25,867 nucleotides of DNA from Bacteroidales bacterium (GTDB taxonomy: Bacteria; Bacteroidota; Bacteroidia; Bacteroidales; Bacteroidaceae): the NCBI GenBank assembly GCA_004555425.1, contig SFID01000017.1, forward strand, positions 1 to 25,867, given 5' to 3'. The position numbers and the translations under genes were made by a program. Numbering within the stretch: position 1 is the first letter of the stretch; each line of letters opens with the position of its first letter. The notes beneath the pieces are model-generated. The model made no database searches and was not told the DNA's origin. It saw only the letters and a list, made by a program, of their open reading frames with translations. Shown here in pieces: positions 1-8,423 of the stretch.

Positions 1-557
1 ACAAGTTCGAGGACAAGAAACTCGTGTCCCACCTCACCGCCCAGAGCATACAGTACGACACACTGTCTGACCGCCGCTTCTCCTGGACCCTGCGCCAGTA
101 CAAGATACGCACCCTCAAGGGAATGCGCGAGAAGCTCGAAAGCGGCAACAAGCTCGACACCATCATCATCATGGAGCCCAAGGACTTCTTCTACGTGCGC
201 GGCCAGCAGGAGACCATGACCGTGCCCGAGCTCGAAGAGTTCATCGGCCGGCAGAAGCTGCGCGGTGCAGCCGGTGTCAGCACCTTCGAGGTAGAATACC
301 ACAAGCGTTTTGCCTCTCCCTTTGCTGCTTTTATACTCACGCTTATTGGAGCAGCCCTCTCCAGCCAAAAGCGCAAGGGAGGTATGGGTACTTCCATTGG
401 TATCGGCCTTGCGCTCAGTTTCTCGTACATCCTGTTGCAAACAGTGTCGGCCACCTTCGCTACCAATGCCGGTTGGCCGCCGATGCTGGCAGTCTGGATT
501 CCCAACATCCTGTTTGTAGGTATTGCTTTCTACCTTTATCGACGGACACCTCAATAG
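1..557 (+). CDS. LptF/LptG-family permease (YjgP/YjgQ), C-terminal part only
   Basis: The gene runs in from the left edge; the reading frame is open from base 3, so the GTG at 24 is not the real start. Family knowledge: LptF/LptG are the inner-membrane permease subunits that, with the ATPase LptB, extract lipopolysaccharide for transport to the outer membrane. The visible part has the end of the periplasmic beta-jellyroll region (roughly the first 95 residues), a basic segment around FEVEYHKRF, then three hydrophobic membrane segments (about FASPFAAFILTLIGAAL, SIGIGLALSFSYILLQTVSA and MLAVWIPNILFVGIAFYLY) with a conserved cytoplasmic loop between the first two (SSQKRKGGMG). This order is typical of the C-terminal half of the family. 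LptF and LptG cannot be told apart from this piece. It ends 39 bases before the helicase gene and is probably cotranscribed with it. Confidence 0.88.
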   Translation, partial: KFEDKKLVSHLTAQSIQYDTLSDRRFSWTLRQYKIRTLKGMREKLESGNKLDTIIIMEPKDFFYVRGQQETMTVPELEEFIGRQKLRGAAGVSTFEVEYHKRFASPFAAFILTLIGAALSSQKRKGGMGTSIGIGLALSFSYILLQTVSATFATNAGWPPMLAVWIPNILFVGIAFYLYRRTPQ

Positions 558-596
558 GGTGGCCCATTATTAGCCATTCATAAAACATTTACCAAC

Positions 597-2006
597 GTGA
601 CAGATACACCTAAAGTCTATTTCGAGGACCTGCCCCTCAGCGAGGATTTACTCGATGCCTTGTATGATATGCGCTTCGAGGAATGTACACCCGTGCAGGG
701 ACAGTGTATTCCACATATCCTCCAACGGCGCGACCTCATCGGTATCGCTCAGACAGGAACGGGCAAGACTGCGGCCTATCTATTGCCCATTCTCACCCTT
801 CTGCAAGAGCATCCCCATCCCGACGATGCCGTCAACTGCCTCATCATGGCTCCAACGCGTGAATTGGCAAGGCAGATAGACCAGGCCCTTCAAGGTTTCT
901 CGTATTATATGAATATAAATGGCGTGGCCGTATATGGAGGCAACGATGGCGAACGTTACGAAAACGAACGCCACAGCCTCAAGCGCGGCGCCGACATCGT
1001 TATCGCCACTCCTGGACGCCTGATTACCCACCTGCAACTGGGCAGCCTCGATCTCAGCCGAACGAACTATTTCATCCTGGACGAGGCCGACCGTATGCTG
1101 GATATGGGATTCTACGATGACATCATGAAGATTGTGGCCGCCCTGCCTAAGGAGCGTCAAACGATTCTTTTCTCAGCCACCCTGCCCGAGAAGATTGACG
1201 AACTGGCACGCACAATCCTTCATGACCCTGTGGAAGTGAAATTGGCGGTTTCGAAGCCTGCGGAGAAGATTCAGCAGTCGGTTTACGTTTGCAAGGACGG
1301 CGACAAAACCGCAATTATCCGTGGTATCCTTTCAGAGGAGGGACTGACACGTACCATTGTCTTCGCCTCTTCAAAACAGAAGGTGAAGGAGCTCAATATC
1401 CTCCTCCGTCGCGCCGGACTACACACCGAGGCGATGCACTCCGACCTGGAACAAACGGATCGTGAGCGCGTCATGCTGGACTTCAAGGCGGGTCGCATGG
1501 ATATACTCGTGGCCACCGATATTGTGGCGCGCGGTATTGATATTGACGACATCACGATGGTCATTAACTACGACTGCCCGCGCGACCCCGAAGACTATGT
1601 ACACCGTATTGGACGAACGGCACGCGCTGGCCGTGAAGGTAGGGCGATTACCCTTGTCAACGAAAAGGACCGCCCATCCTTGGCAGCCATAGAGCGGATG
1701 CTGGAGTACAAGATTACGCGAAATCCCCTGCCCGAGGGAATGAGCGAGCCACAAGCCGCCAGCCATCGCAATGACCGCCGAGGCGGAGGAAACAAAAAGC
1801 GTTCTGGAGACCACGGCAGAGGTCACAGAAAAAGCGGAAAGCCTTCTGAAAAAGACCAAGCAAAAAAGCCAGCAACCGCAAACGAAGGCGCCGCTCCCGA
1901 AGCCCGCAAGAAATCGCGCCCACACAACCACCGCCGCAGAAAACCTCGCAACAATCATTCGGGTGATACTAACGGCAACAACAATAGCACACCTCAAACC
2001 AACTAA
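597..2006 (+). CDS. DEAD-box ATP-dependent RNA helicase (RhlE-like)
   Basis: ATP-dependent RNA helicase of 469 residues, expected to remodel RNA in the cytoplasm during ribosome assembly or mRNA turnover. Motifs are complete and in order: a Q motif (YFEDL...FEECTPVQ, about 8-34), Walker A AQTGTGKT (51-58), PTREL (86-90), TPGR (138-141), DEAD (162-165), SAT (193-195), then the second RecA domain with RGIDI (312-316) and HRIGRTAR (336-343). A tail of about 85 residues from about 385 is rich in Arg, Lys, Gly, His and Asn, which is usual for RNA-binding tails in this family. The start is GTG; the next in-frame ATG (codon 25) would remove the Q motif, so GTG is preferred although it is uncommon in this group. 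ettA follows after 31 bases, suggesting cotranscription. Confidence 0.93.
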   Translation: MTDTPKVYFEDLPLSEDLLDALYDMRFEECTPVQGQCIPHILQRRDLIGIAQTGTGKTAAYLLPILTLLQEHPHPDDAVNCLIMAPTRELARQIDQALQGFSYYMNINGVAVYGGNDGERYENERHSLKRGADIVIATPGRLITHLQLGSLDLSRTNYFILDEADRMLDMGFYDDIMKIVAALPKERQTILFSATLPEKIDELARTILHDPVEVKLAVSKPAEKIQQSVYVCKDGDKTAIIRGILSEEGLTRTIVFASSKQKVKELNILLRRAGLHTEAMHSDLEQTDRERVMLDFKAGRMDILVATDIVARGIDIDDITMVINYDCPRDPEDYVHRIGRTARAGREGRAITLVNEKDRPSLAAIERMLEYKITRNPLPEGMSEPQAASHRNDRRGGGNKKRSGDHGRGHRKSGKPSEKDQAKKPATANEGAAPEARKKSRPHNHRRRKPRNNHSGDTNGNNNSTPQTN

Positions 2007-2037
2007 ATTCCTATAACAAGAAACACCGCATCTATAT

Positions 2038-3738
2038 ATGGCAACGACAGACGACAAGAAAATAATCTTCTCAATGGTAGGCGTATCTAAGACGATTCGC
2101 CAAACGAACAAGCAGATACTCAAGAATATTTACCTCTCCTTCTTCTATGGTGCCAAGATTGGTATCATCGGTCTCAATGGCGCCGGCAAGTCCACGCTGA
2201 TGAAAATCATCGCAGGACTCGACAAGGACTTCCAAGGCGAAGTCGTGTTCTCCCCAGGTTATACGGTCGGGTATCTGCCACAGGAACCGCAGTTGGATGA
2301 AACCAAAACGGTGCGCCAGATTGTGGAGGAAGGCGTGCAGCCCATTGTAGATGCCTTGGCCGAATACGAGGAAATCAACCAGAAATTTGGCCTGCCCGAA
2401 TACTACGAGGACGAAGAGAAGATGAACGGCCTCTTTGCCCGCCAGGGAGAATTGCAGGATATTCTGGATGCCAGCGATGCGTGGAATCTTGACCAACGTC
2501 TGTCGCGCGCAATGGATGCCCTGCGCTGTCCTCCCGCCGACCAGTCTGTGACGCACCTCTCTGGTGGCGAGCGTCGCCGAGTTGCCCTTTGCCGTCTGCT
2601 TTTGCAGAAGCCCGATGTGCTTTTGCTGGACGAACCAACCAACCACCTTGATGCCGAATCCATAGACTGGCTCGAGCAGCACCTCAACCAGTACGAGGGA
2701 ACCGTCATTGCCGTTACCCACGACCGCTATTTCTTGGACGATGTGGCGGGTTGGATTCTCGAATTGGACCGCGGCGAAGGCATTCCTTGGCAGGGCAACT
2801 ACTCTTCGTGGCTGGAACAGAAGACCAAGCGCATGGAGATGGAGGAAAAGGTGGCCAGCAAGCGCCGCAAGACCTTGGAACGCGAGTTGGAATGGGTGCG
2901 TATGGCTCCCAAGGCGCGTCAGGCCAAGGGTAAGGCCCGTCTGAACTCTTACGACCGCCTGCTTTCCGAAGACCAGAAGGAGAAGGAACAGCACGTGGAA
3001 ATATTCATCCCCAATGGTCCGCGCCTCGGTGCCAAGGTGATTGAGGCCGAGCACGTGGCCAAGGCTTATCCGCACAAGACGCTCTTCTCAGACCTCAATT
3101 TTACCCTGCCGCCCAATGGCATCATTGGCGTAATCGGTCCCAATGGCGCGGGCAAGACCACGCTCTTCCGCCTTATCATGGGATTGGAACAGGCCGATGG
3201 CGGCACTTTCTCCGTGGGCGAAACCGTTCGCTTGGCTTACGTGGACCAGCAGCACAAGGACATTGACCCCGACAAGTCTGTCTATGAAGTCATCAGCGGC
3301 GGCAGCGAACTGATGCGCCTCGGTGGTCGCGATGTAAACTCGCGTGCATATCTCAGCAAGTTCAATTTCTCGGGTGCTGACCAAGAGAAGAAGTGTGGCG
3401 TTCTTTCTGGTGGCGAGCGCAACCGCCTGCACCTCGCGCTCGCGCTGAAGCAGGAAGGCAACGTACTCCTCCTTGACGAGCCGACCAACGATATTGACGT
3501 CAATACCCTTCGTGCATTGGAGGAAGGTTTGGAACAGTTTGCAGGTTGCGCCGTTGTGATTAGCCACGACCGCTGGTTCCTCGACCGTATCTGCACGCAC
3601 ATCCTTGCCTTCGAAGGTAATGGTGAGGTGTATTTCTATCAAGGCTCATATAGCGACTACGAGGTTCACAAGGCCAAGCGCCTTGGCATCGAAGAGCCCC
3701 GCCGCATTCGCTACCGCAAGTTGCAGAATGATGATTAG
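2038..3738 (+). CDS. ettA: Energy-dependent translational throttle protein EttA (ABC-F ATPase)
   Basis: ABC-F protein of 566 residues, close to the 555 of E. coli EttA. Family knowledge: EttA binds the ribosomal E site and gates the first elongation step according to the ATP/ADP ratio. Two ABC ATPase domains are visible. The first has Walker A GLNGAGKS (45-52), an LSGGERRRVALCRLL signature and Walker B LLLDEPTNHLDAES. The second has GPNGAGKT (367-374), LSGGERNRLHLALAL and LLLDEPTNDIDVNT. The basic, helical inter-domain linker (KRMEMEEKVASKRRKTLERE onward, about residues 262-325) contains the EttA-type stretch ELEWVRMAPKARQAKGKARL. No membrane segments are present, as expected. It lies 31 bases after the helicase gene, so the two probably share a transcript concerned with RNA and translation. 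Confidence 0.96.
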   Translation: MATTDDKKIIFSMVGVSKTIRQTNKQILKNIYLSFFYGAKIGIIGLNGAGKSTLMKIIAGLDKDFQGEVVFSPGYTVGYLPQEPQLDETKTVRQIVEEGVQPIVDALAEYEEINQKFGLPEYYEDEEKMNGLFARQGELQDILDASDAWNLDQRLSRAMDALRCPPADQSVTHLSGGERRRVALCRLLLQKPDVLLLDEPTNHLDAESIDWLEQHLNQYEGTVIAVTHDRYFLDDVAGWILELDRGEGIPWQGNYSSWLEQKTKRMEMEEKVASKRRKTLERELEWVRMAPKARQAKGKARLNSYDRLLSEDQKEKEQHVEIFIPNGPRLGAKVIEAEHVAKAYPHKTLFSDLNFTLPPNGIIGVIGPNGAGKTTLFRLIMGLEQADGGTFSVGETVRLAYVDQQHKDIDPDKSVYEVISGGSELMRLGGRDVNSRAYLSKFNFSGADQEKKCGVLSGGERNRLHLALALKQEGNVLLLDEPTNDIDVNTLRALEEGLEQFAGCAVVISHDRWFLDRICTHILAFEGNGEVYFYQGSYSDYEVHKAKRLGIEEPRRIRYRKLQNDD

Positions 3739-3798
3739 CCGCAATCTGAGTACCTCTTCATCGTATACCCATAACATACCCCCACAAACAATTCTCTT

Positions 3799-4206
3799 AT
3801 GAAACGCTATCTTAACCTATCGCGCCTGTCAGCGTTCAGCCTTTTGCTGTTGCTGTCATCATGCCTCCTTTCTTCGTGTGAAGAACTCTGGGTGGAAAAT
3901 TACTATGTCAATATTACGGGTCGGTGGTATGTTCGCAATGTCTATCTCCGCGTAGGCGATTGTCCTTATTACACCAACGACCGCTTCCAGTTCAATAGTA
4001 ACGGAACCTTTCAAGTCATAGGCTCCAATGGATTCTACGAATCGGGCTACTGGGACGTCGAGGACAACGTTATCTATATGGATTTCAATGGCGATGGCCT
4101 TAGTGATATTGAGGCATATATCAACCAAGGTACCAACTATAGGATGGAACTTGACGTACGCGACTATAGCTACGATTCGCGCTATACGCTCGTACTCGTG
4201 CGATAA
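3799..4206 (+). CDS. Small lipoprotein, lipocalin-like fold suspected, function unknown
   Basis: A 135-residue predicted lipoprotein I cannot assign to a named family. The first 21 residues are a lipoprotein signal peptide (MKRY basic start, then a Leu/Ser-rich core). The lipobox is doubled: LLSSC ends at Cys22 and again at Cys27, so either Cys could be lipidated. Cys27 is followed by Glu-Glu, resembling the acidic residues after the lipid Cys that direct Bacteroidetes lipoproteins to the cell surface. The mature part is rich in aromatic residues and alternating polar and hydrophobic strands (ITGRWYVRNVYL, RFQFNSNGTFQVIG, GYWDVEDNVIYMDF), a pattern seen in small lipocalin-like beta-barrels; that fold is inference. 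The segment DFNGDGLSDIE resembles a calcium-binding loop. It follows ettA by 60 bases. Confidence 0.75.
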   Translation: MKRYLNLSRLSAFSLLLLLSSCLLSSCEELWVENYYVNITGRWYVRNVYLRVGDCPYYTNDRFQFNSNGTFQVIGSNGFYESGYWDVEDNVIYMDFNGDGLSDIEAYINQGTNYRMELDVRDYSYDSRYTLVLVR

Positions 4207-4213
4207 CCTCATC

Positions 4214-4252
4214 AGGGGTGGGCTTTCCCGATAGCGGGCAAGGCTCACCCCT
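4214..4252 (+). terminator. Hairpin after the lipoprotein gene, possible terminator
   Basis: AGGGGTGGGC at 4214 pairs, with a G-U pair, to GCTCACCCCT ending at 4252. It stands 8 bases after the lipoprotein stop codon. No T-run follows on either strand, so it may be a 3' stabilising hairpin or a factor-dependent stop rather than a standard intrinsic terminator. Confidence 0.45.
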
Positions 4253-4314
4253 AATGCTATCCCTGAAATGTGAAAAACTTCTTAAGATTTCACTCATTTC
4301 ACCATAAGAATTCG

Positions 4315-4322
4315 TAACTTTG
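4315..4322 (+). promoter_or_regulatory. Bacteroidetes -7 box (TAACTTTG) for the ThiE-like gene
   Basis: A perfect TAnnTTTG element lies 28 bases before the ATG of the thiamine-phosphate-synthase-like gene, in an AT-rich stretch. The -33 element is weak; a TTTC at 4288 is a few bases too far upstream. Transcription would start near 4329. Confidence 0.6.
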
Positions 4323-4350
4323 CGCTTGCATACAAGAACGCATATTCCGT

Positions 4351-4959
4351 ATGAAGCTTATTTTAATGACCCTGCCCACATTTTTTGTTGAAGAGCATCA
4401 GATTCTGACAGCCCTCTTTGACGAGGGGTTGGATATACTCCATATGCGCAAGCCCAACACCGAGCCTGTCTATTCCGAACGACTGCTGCAACTCTTGCCC
4501 GACAACTACAGAAAGCAAATTGTCGTTCACGACCATTTTTATCTCAAAAACGAATACGGCCTCAAGGGTATCCATCTCAATCAGCGCAATCCCGAACTCC
4601 CAGCTAAGTATAAAGGACAAATCAGTTGCTCGTGCCTCACAGAAGAGGAAATCAAGCAGCGGAAAAAAACCTTCGACTATCTTTTCTTCTCCGCGCTTTA
4701 TGAAACGAAGGACGGCGAACACTTCACACCACGCTTTACGCCCGCACAAATCAAGTCAATGAGCGAGCGAAAAGTCATTGATAAGAAAGTGATGGCCATG
4801 GGAGGCATAGACCTCGAGCATATCCCCTTCCTGCGAGATAACGGTTTTGGCGGAATTGTCCTGCTCGGCGCCATCTGGAATCGCTTCCAGATTCACAGCA
4901 CACAAGACTTCCGCGAGATTATCAGCCATTTCCGCAAAATCCGCAAGGCAACCAACTAG
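4351..4959 (+). CDS. Thiamine-phosphate synthase / TenI-like TIM-barrel protein
   Basis: A 202-residue protein of the ThiE/TenI superfamily. Family knowledge: ThiE joins hydroxymethylpyrimidine diphosphate to thiazole phosphate, while TenI relatives are thiazole tautomerases. Recognisable segments are the N-terminal strand with ILHMRKPN, HDHFYLKNEYGLKGIHLN (the D-x-x-L-A-x-x-x-x-x-G-V-H-L-G region of ThiE), ISCSCLT in place of the usual GxSxH turn, YLFFSALYET (the D-Y-x-x-x-G-P-x-F region) and VMAMGGID...GFGGIVLLGAIW near the C terminus (the phosphate-binding G-G-I and G-A-V/I motifs). Several ThiE substrate residues are changed (Ser-Cys-Ser-Cys, Ser-Ala-Leu), so a TenI-like or other role is possible. 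No other thiamine gene is nearby. It has its own promoter and may be cotranscribed with prs, 55 bases downstream. Confidence 0.8.
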   Translation: MKLILMTLPTFFVEEHQILTALFDEGLDILHMRKPNTEPVYSERLLQLLPDNYRKQIVVHDHFYLKNEYGLKGIHLNQRNPELPAKYKGQISCSCLTEEEIKQRKKTFDYLFFSALYETKDGEHFTPRFTPAQIKSMSERKVIDKKVMAMGGIDLEHIPFLRDNGFGGIVLLGAIWNRFQIHSTQDFREIISHFRKIRKATN

Positions 4960-5014
4960 CACAACCCTCCATCAAACGGAATATTTAAAACCTACCTAAA
5001 AATATCTCCCACAC

Positions 5015-5947
5015 ATGAGTAACAACTTTATGGTCTTTTCTGGCACTGCATCCCGTTATCTGGCAGAAAAGATTTGTGCGGAATTAAAATGTCCGCTTGG
5101 CAACATGGTGATGACCAAATTCGCCGACGGCGAGTTTGAAGTAAGTTACGAAGAGAGCATTCGCGGCCGCGACCTCTTCTTGGTACAGTCCACCTTCCCC
5201 AACTCCGACAATCTGATGGAGCTCCTCCTGATGATTGACGCAGCCAAGCGTGCTTCGGCCCGCAGTATCTGTGCCGTAGTGCCCTATTTCGGTTGGGCGC
5301 GCCAGGACCGCAAGAGCAAGCCCCGCGTTTCCATCGGTGCCAAACTAGTAGCCGACTTGCTCAGTGTAGCAGGTATTGACCGACTTATGACGATGGACCT
5401 CCATGCCGACCAGGAGCAAGGCTTCTTCAACGTGCCCGTTGACCATTTGTACGCCTCCACCGTCATGCTCCCCTACATTCAGAGCCTCAATCTGCCCAAC
5501 CTCTGCATCGCCACTCCCGACGTAGGCGGTAGCAAGCGCGCAGCATCCTATGCCAAGTACCTGGGTTGTCCCATGGTGCTCTGCAACAAGAGCCGCAAGA
5601 AGGCCAACGAAGTAGATAGCATGCAAATCATCGGTGAGGTAGAAGGCATGGACGTCATCCTCGTCGACGACATCGTTGACACCGCAGGCACCATCACCAA
5701 GGCAGCCGACCTTATCATGGCAGGCGGAGCCAATAGCGTACGCGCCATTGCCAGCCACTGCATCATGAGCGGCCCCGCCGACCAGCGCGTTGACGATTCT
5801 GCCCTCGTAGAAATGGTATTTACCGATAGCATCCCCTATCACGGCAACAGCAAAAAGGTAAAGCAAATCTCCGTTTCGGGTATGCTCGCCGAAACCATCC
5901 GCCGCGTGATGGACAACGAAAGCATCTCCTCCCAATACCTCATCTAA
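5015..5947 (+). CDS. prs: Ribose-phosphate pyrophosphokinase (PRPP synthetase)
   Basis: A class I PRPP synthetase of 310 residues, the usual length. It makes phosphoribosyl pyrophosphate from ribose 5-phosphate and ATP for nucleotide, His, Trp and NAD synthesis in the cytoplasm. Visible motifs: FADGEFEV near residue 36; PYFGWARQDRKS with the conserved RQDRK flexible loop; the Mg/ATP segment DLHADQEQGFF (128-138); ATPDVGGSKRAASYAK; and the PRPP-binding loop VDDIVDTAGT (217-226). The start ATG is supported by the family N terminus (MVFSGTASRYLAEKI). No clear promoter is seen in the 55 bases before it. A strong intrinsic terminator follows about 64 bases after the stop. Confidence 0.97.
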   Translation: MSNNFMVFSGTASRYLAEKICAELKCPLGNMVMTKFADGEFEVSYEESIRGRDLFLVQSTFPNSDNLMELLLMIDAAKRASARSICAVVPYFGWARQDRKSKPRVSIGAKLVADLLSVAGIDRLMTMDLHADQEQGFFNVPVDHLYASTVMLPYIQSLNLPNLCIATPDVGGSKRAASYAKYLGCPMVLCNKSRKKANEVDSMQIIGEVEGMDVILVDDIVDTAGTITKAADLIMAGGANSVRAIASHCIMSGPADQRVDDSALVEMVFTDSIPYHGNSKKVKQISVSGMLAETIRRVMDNESISSQYLI

Positions 5948-6010
5948 GCCAATCAGGGTCATCCCTCTTCTCATCCCGAGAGAGTCCCCCGATTCCCATA
6001 AAACCCTAAA

Positions 6011-6057
6011 AAAGAGGCTGTAGCGTTCCATTGAAGACGCTGCAGCCTCTTTCTTTG
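6011..6057 (+). terminator. Intrinsic terminator after prs
   Basis: A 16-bp stem, AAAGAGGCTGTAGCGT (6011-6026) with ACGCTGCAGCCTCTTT (6037-6052) and one G-U pair, a 10-base loop, then TTCTTTG. The AGAGGCTG stem start recurs in the terminators at 12235 and 18395. Confidence 0.92.
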
Positions 6058-6353
6058 TACGCTCGGTATGAGCATGATTAACGTGCGTAAGTTCCGAGTG
6101 AGCCCTAAAAGTGGAAATCGGGTAAGTAACGCACCTTGCTTAGTATGGTGTGAATATGGAGTTCGTTTGCATGGGAACAATCGTCTTCAAGTTACTTGCG
6201 ATACTTTTACGCGAATTGCTAGGCGATCTTTATGTCTATCTAATGCCTTGCATTTTGCCATAGTATGTTGGCCGGAAGGTTGCTTTGGCTTGATTTATTG
6301 AAGCTTCTGCTACTTTTCGTCCTTCAACGGGCAACTACGTGGCGGAATTTTTG
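6058..6353. other. Gene-free spacer between prs and yidC
   Basis: About 300 bases with no recognisable coding region. The longest open frame (6068-6301, 77 codons) reads as a Cys/Arg-rich peptide with no family resemblance, no signal peptide and no promoter in front. TACTTTTA and TACTTTTC occur near 6200 and 6311 but neither is a full TAnnTTTG box. No RNA family was recognised. Confidence 0.5.
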
Positions 6354-6361
6354 TACTTTTG
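6354..6361 (+). promoter_or_regulatory. -7 box (TACTTTTG) of the yidC promoter
   Basis: A perfect TAnnTTTG element. The expected -33 region (about 6329-6334) lacks TTTG, so the assignment rests on the -7 box and position. It places the transcript start near 6368, at the foot of the first leader hairpin, and gives a leader of about 120 bases. Confidence 0.55.
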
Positions 6362-6365
6362 CCGC

Positions 6366-6453
6366 CATATTGTGCACGGGTTGGTCTGGTCGCCAGGGCA
6401 GACGTGCCAATATGTAGCGCACCGACGTTCGGTTGAAGCGTCTTGTCGTGCGC
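6366..6453 (+). promoter_or_regulatory. Structured 5' leader of yidC: two tandem hairpins
   Basis: Hairpin 1: CATATTGTGCACG (6366-6378) pairs with CGTGCCAATATG (6403-6414), 12 bp with one bulged T, and further pairing is possible inside (CTGG/CCAG). Hairpin 2: GCGCACCGAC (6417-6426) pairs with GTCGTGCGC (6445-6453), 9 bp with one bulged C. They are separated by two bases and followed by an AT-rich stretch (6469-6486) leading to the ATG at 6487. Neither is followed by a T-run, so these are not terminators. A cis-regulatory role is inference; I do not recognise a known RNA class. Confidence 0.5.
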
Positions 6454-6486
6454 CACCATTTCTGCAAAAAACAATCAATATATTAT

Positions 6487-8418
6487 ATGGATAAAAACAC
6501 AATTACGGGGCTTGTGCTCATAGGTCTGGTGCTGTTTGGTTTTAGTTACTACAGCAGCCAGAAAGCAGCCAATGCTCCAGAACAGCCTGCCACCGAGCAG
6601 GTGCAGCCTCAGAAGGAAACGAAGAAAGATGAACCGAAGCAGCAACAAGCGGCTGCGGTGGCTGCGGTGGATTCTACCGCACCTTTCTTTAATTGTATGC
6701 TCACCGAATCCTCTGCTAAGGCTGAACTCGTCACGATTGAAAACGAAAAGCTGCGCGTGCAGATTGACCCAAAGGGCGGAACAGTTGCTAACGTGTATCT
6801 GAAAGAAACTGAGGAGGGTACACAGAATTATCGTTATAAGAGCTACAACGACTTTAGCAACGACAAGAACGAGCCGCTCCATCTTTATCGCCAGCAGGAC
6901 TCGGAGATGGCTTTCACCCTTGACACGAAGGAAGGCAGCCTGACGACAAGCAATTTCCTCTTTCAGGTAGTGGAGAAGACAGCCAATTCCGTCACGCTGC
7001 GCATGGCGAATGCGGATGGCAGTTCGCAGTTGGACTTTGTCTATACCTTGCAGCCCAACAACTTTATGCTGAATTTCTCCATTGCCTCCAAGGGAATGGA
7101 CCGCTATGTCAGTGCCAATACGCGCGTCATCAATATTGACTGGCGCGAGCGTATCGCTCAGTTTGAAAAGGGCCACAAATTTGAGAACCAATACTCCACG
7201 CTGACTTACAAACTGACCGGAGACGACACCGAGAAGTTGAGTGAGTATGAGGCCGAAGAGGAGAGCGATTTCGAGGGCAACGTGGATTGGGTGGCCTTCA
7301 AGAATCAGTATTTCAGCAGCGTGCTGATTGCCGACAAGCCCTTCGTGCCCCAATACGTCTCCAGCAAACCCGTTGACAAAGGCAACACTGCGGGTTATCT
7401 CAAAGACTATACTGCGCGCCTGCAGGCCCAGTTTGACCCCACGGGCAAGGAGCAGACGCAGATGCAGTTCTACTTTGGCCCCAACCAGTTCCGTCTGCTC
7501 AAATCCATGGATCAATATGCCATTGGCGGCGAGAAGGATTTAGAGATGGAGGAATTGGTTTATCTTGGTTGGCCGCTTTTCAAGTGGATCAACCGCTTCT
7601 TCACGCTCTACGTCTTCGACTTCCTCACTCGCTTGGGCCTGCCGATGGGTATCGTGCTCTTGCTGATTACCATCCTGCTCCGCTTCATCGTCTATATTCC
7701 CACGCGCAAGAGTTTCTTGAGCAGTGCGAAGATGCGTGTGCTCAAACCCAAAATCGATGAACTCAGCAAGCAGTATCCCAACCAAGAGGATGCGATGAAG
7801 AAGCAGCAAGCCATGATGACGCTCTATTCGCAATATGGCGTGAGCCCCATGGGCGGTTGCTTGCCTATGCTGATTCAGATGCCCATCTGGATTGCTATGT
7901 TCAACTTCGTGCCTAACGCTATCGAACTTCGCCAGCAGGGCTTCCTCTGGGCCGAGGATCTTTCCACGTACGACAGCCTCATTTCTTGGGGTACCCACAT
8001 TTGGGGTATCGGTGACCACCTCAGCCTTTTCTGTCTGCTCTTTTGCGCTACCAATATATTATATAGTTATATGACTATGCGCCAGCAGCGCGAGAGCATG
8101 TCGGCCGAGCAGGCAGACCAGATGAAGGTGATGCAGTGGATGATGTATCTCATGCCCGTCTTCTTCTTCTTTATGTTCAACGACTACTCCTCGGGTCTGA
8201 ACTACTACTACTTCATCTCCCTTCTGGCCAGCGCGCTGACTATGTGGTATCTGCGCAAGACCACGGACGATGCCAAGTTGTTGGCTAAGCTCGAAGAGAA
8301 CTATCGCGCCAACAAGAACAATCCCAACAAGAAGCCCAGCGGCCTTGCAGCCCGCCTCGAAGCCCTGCAAAAGCAGCAGGAAGCGATGATGAAGGCACAG
8401 CAGTCGCGCAAGAAATAA
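6487..8418 (+). CDS. yidC: Membrane protein insertase YidC
   Basis: YidC/Oxa1 insertase of 643 residues in the inner membrane; it inserts and folds membrane proteins alone or with SecYEG. The start is the ATG at 6487: the protein then begins MDKNTITGLVLIGLVLFGF, the conserved Bacteroidetes N terminus and first membrane segment. The open frame continues upstream to 6433 only through the structured leader, without homology. After a Glu/Gln/Lys-rich linker (about 23-60) comes the large periplasmic beta-sandwich domain (about 65-350). The conserved Oxa1 core follows: a long hydrophobic helix (GLPMGIVLLLITILLRFIVY) carrying the Arg of the hydrophilic groove, the coiled cytoplasmic hairpin (KMRVLKPKIDELSKQYPNQE), MGGCLPMLIQMPIWIAMFNF, and two further membrane segments. 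The C-terminal tail is basic and Gln-rich, fitting ribosome contact. Confidence 0.97.
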   Translation: MDKNTITGLVLIGLVLFGFSYYSSQKAANAPEQPATEQVQPQKETKKDEPKQQQAAAVAAVDSTAPFFNCMLTESSAKAELVTIENEKLRVQIDPKGGTVANVYLKETEEGTQNYRYKSYNDFSNDKNEPLHLYRQQDSEMAFTLDTKEGSLTTSNFLFQVVEKTANSVTLRMANADGSSQLDFVYTLQPNNFMLNFSIASKGMDRYVSANTRVINIDWRERIAQFEKGHKFENQYSTLTYKLTGDDTEKLSEYEAEEESDFEGNVDWVAFKNQYFSSVLIADKPFVPQYVSSKPVDKGNTAGYLKDYTARLQAQFDPTGKEQTQMQFYFGPNQFRLLKSMDQYAIGGEKDLEMEELVYLGWPLFKWINRFFTLYVFDFLTRLGLPMGIVLLLITILLRFIVYIPTRKSFLSSAKMRVLKPKIDELSKQYPNQEDAMKKQQAMMTLYSQYGVSPMGGCLPMLIQMPIWIAMFNFVPNAIELRQQGFLWAEDLSTYDSLISWGTHIWGIGDHLSLFCLLFCATNILYSYMTMRQQRESMSAEQADQMKVMQWMMYLMPVFFFFMFNDYSSGLNYYYFISLLASALTMWYLRKTTDDAKLLAKLEENYRANKNNPNKKPSGLAARLEALQKQQEAMMKAQQSRKK

Positions 8419-8423
8419 GCATG

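Noticed and set aside
2071..3075. 334-codon open frame opposite ettA
   Set aside because: Antisense shadow; ettA has both ABC domains intact on the plus strand.
4756..4962. Minus-strand open frame under the ThiE-like gene
   Set aside because: Antisense shadow with no motifs.
6068..6301. 77-codon open frame between prs and yidC
   Set aside because: No recognisable family, no promoter box in front, and an unusual Cys/Arg-rich composition; treated as spacer.
6433..6486. N-terminal extension of YidC
   Set aside because: The extension is translated from the second leader hairpin, and the conserved N terminus MDKNTITG begins at 6487.
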